NCBI GenBank assembly: GCA_021325695.1 | Contig: JAJTCR010000074.1 | Location: forward strand, 1-6,728 | Length of the DNA: 6,728 nucleotides | Direction of reading: 5' to 3' | DNA from: Steroidobacteraceae bacterium | GTDB lineage: Bacteria; Pseudomonadota; Gammaproteobacteria; Steroidobacterales; Steroidobacteraceae | In this document: piece after piece, positions 5,600 through 6,728 of the stretch | Layout of the letters: each line of letters begins with the position of its first letter | Numbering within the stretch: the stretch's first letter is position 1 | Translations under genes and position numbers: made by a program | The notes under the pieces: model-generated | Database searches by the model: none | The model's input: only the letters and a program-made list of their open reading frames with translations | Told to the model about the DNA's origin: nothing

Positions 5600-6728
5600 T
5601 TGATCCGGAAGTGCTTCCTCGCCGTCTCGGCCGCCATCGTTCTCGTCGTTCCGCTGCATGCGGAGCAGGCCGACGATCCCAACACCTGGCTCGAGGAGAT
5701 CGAGGGCGCGAAAGCGCTCGACTGGGCCCGTGCCGAAAATGCGAAATCACTGCCCGTGCTCGAGCGCGATCCGCGCTTTGCCGCGATGCGCGCCGAGGCC
5801 CGCGCGATCCTGACGTCGCCGGCCCGCATCCCGCTCGGCTCGATCCACGCCGGTCACGTCTACAACTTCTGGCAGGACGACGTGCACGTGCGCGGCCTTT
5901 GGCGTCGCGCCGACGTCGAGACTTACCGCAGCGGTGCACCGCGGTGGCAGACGCTGATCGACTTCGATCGCCTCGCCAGGGATGAACGGGAAAACTGGGT
6001 CGCCGGCCAGATCGTCTGCCTGTCGCCCGAGTACCGGCGTTGCATGGTGGAGTTGTCGCGCGGGGGCGGCGACACCTCGACCTGGCGCGAGTTCGACACG
6101 CAGGCCGCCGCGTTCGTGCGGGGCGGCTTTGCGCTGCCCGAGGCCAAGTCGGACGTGGCGTGGGTCGACACCGACACGCTGCTGGTCGGCACCGACTGGG
6201 GCGAGGGCTCGCTGACGACGTCCGGTTATCCCCGCATCGTCAAGGCGTGGCGGCGCGGCACGGCCTTGGCCGACGCCCGGGTGCTGTTCGAAGGCGGTCG
6301 CGACGATGTGGCGGTCCGGTCCCTGGTCGAGCAGGACGGAGCAGCGCGGCCCTTCATCGTGCGCGCGGTCTCGTTCTTCGAGGCGGAGTATCACTACGCC
6401 CCCGGTCTCGGAACTCCGACGAAGCTGCCGTTGCCGCCGAACGCCGACCTTCAAGGCGTGCTCGACGGCCGGGCGATCGTCTCGTTGCGTGAACCGTGGT
6501 CGTATCGTGGGCAGTCGTTCGCGACCGGCGCGGTGGTGGCCTATGACCTGCGCGGCGGCGCAGCTGAACTCGTGTTCGCCCCGAGCGAGGTGCAGTCGGT
6601 CGAGGCGGTGGGCCTGGGCGAGAGCGGTCTCGTGATCCAGTACCTCGAGAATGTCTCCGGCCGTGCGGCGCGACTCACGCGCACGACGGGCGGCAGCTGG
6701 CGGGCGTCGGAGATCCCGTTGCCGGCCA
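5600..6728 (+). CDS. Secreted prolyl oligopeptidase family (S9) serine peptidase, N-terminal part
   Basis: The frame runs off the right edge after 376 codons, with no stop. From the TTG start the protein begins MIRKCFLAVSAAIVLVVPLHA, a compact Sec signal peptide with likely cleavage after residue 21. The mature N terminus carries the S9A-type opening DDPNTWLEEIEGAKALDWAR (25-44), followed by LERDPRF (54-60) and HVYNFWQDDVHVRGLWRR (86-103). The rest is the beta-propeller domain typical of prolyl oligopeptidase relatives, which restricts substrates to short peptides. The catalytic alpha/beta-hydrolase domain with its Ser, Asp and His lies beyond the window, so activity cannot be judged. Full-length relatives are usually around 650-720 residues, so roughly half is present. 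The signal peptide suggests a periplasmic peptidase. An upstream GTG at 5579 would add seven residues (LARRPCL after the initiator) but lacks a ribosome binding site. The gene is divergent from the MttB-like gene, 293 bases away. Confidence 0.87.
   Translation, partial: MIRKCFLAVSAAIVLVVPLHAEQADDPNTWLEEIEGAKALDWARAENAKSLPVLERDPRFAAMRAEARAILTSPARIPLGSIHAGHVYNFWQDDVHVRGLWRRADVETYRSGAPRWQTLIDFDRLARDERENWVAGQIVCLSPEYRRCMVELSRGGGDTSTWREFDTQAAAFVRGGFALPEAKSDVAWVDTDTLLVGTDWGEGSLTTSGYPRIVKAWRRGTALADARVLFEGGRDDVAVRSLVEQDGAARPFIVRAVSFFEAEYHYAPGLGTPTKLPLPPNADLQGVLDGRAIVSLREPWSYRGQSFATGAVVAYDLRGGAAELVFAPSEVQSVEAVGLGESGLVIQYLENVSGRAARLTRTTGGSWRASEIPLPA

Noticed and set aside
3987..5603. Plus-strand frame of 538 codons opposite the MttB-like gene.
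   Set aside because: It is His- and Arg-rich with no recognisable motif. The opposite strand encodes an unmistakable protein family, so this is a mirror frame.
4933..5985. Long frames crossing the intergenic region (4933-5829 minus, 5089-5985 plus).
   Set aside because: They overlap two well-supported genes in other frames and show no coherent domain or start signal.

Overview
The window is a GC-rich, densely coded stretch of bacterial chromosome with strongly GC-biased third codon positions. Gene content suggests a Gram-negative proteobacterium: a DUF3422 membrane protein, Sec and Tat export signals, a periplasmic S9-type peptidase and a non-pyrrolysine MttB homologue. A gammaproteobacterium of Xanthomonadales or Steroidobacter type is my best guess, by inference from family distribution only. 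I see no RNA genes, insertion sequences, integrases, CRISPR arrays or phage genes.

Layout. At the left edge (1-280, minus) lies the 5' end of a secreted protein I do not recognise. Divergent from it is a 10-helix EamA/DMT transporter (about 373-1251, plus), followed 90 bases later by a DUF3422 protein with two C-terminal membrane helices (1342-2628, plus). These run tail to tail, 16 bases apart, into a two-gene minus-strand unit. Its first gene (5306-3786) is a trimethylamine methyltransferase (MttB) family protein. Ten bases later comes a HisC-like PLP aminotransferase with a Tat export signal (3775-2645). The 293-base gap upstream holds a perfect 9-base inverted repeat beside a possible -10 box of the minus unit, and three copies of CCAAGGG. 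The window ends inside a prolyl-oligopeptidase-like secreted peptidase (5600 onward, plus), which most likely starts at a TTG codon behind a strong AGGAG.

How the genes may work together. The only convincing unit is the MttB-like/aminotransferase pair: short spacing, with the second gene's ribosome binding site overlapping the first gene's stop. MttB-family enzymes remove a methyl group from tertiary or quaternary amines and pass it to a corrinoid protein; HisC-like enzymes transfer amino groups. A shared route for a methylated amine or amino acid is conceivable. However, one protein looks cytosolic and the other exported, and no corrinoid protein or reactivase is in view. This pair and its upstream repeat region are the parts most worth following up; the other genes look like ordinary housekeeping or accessory genes.
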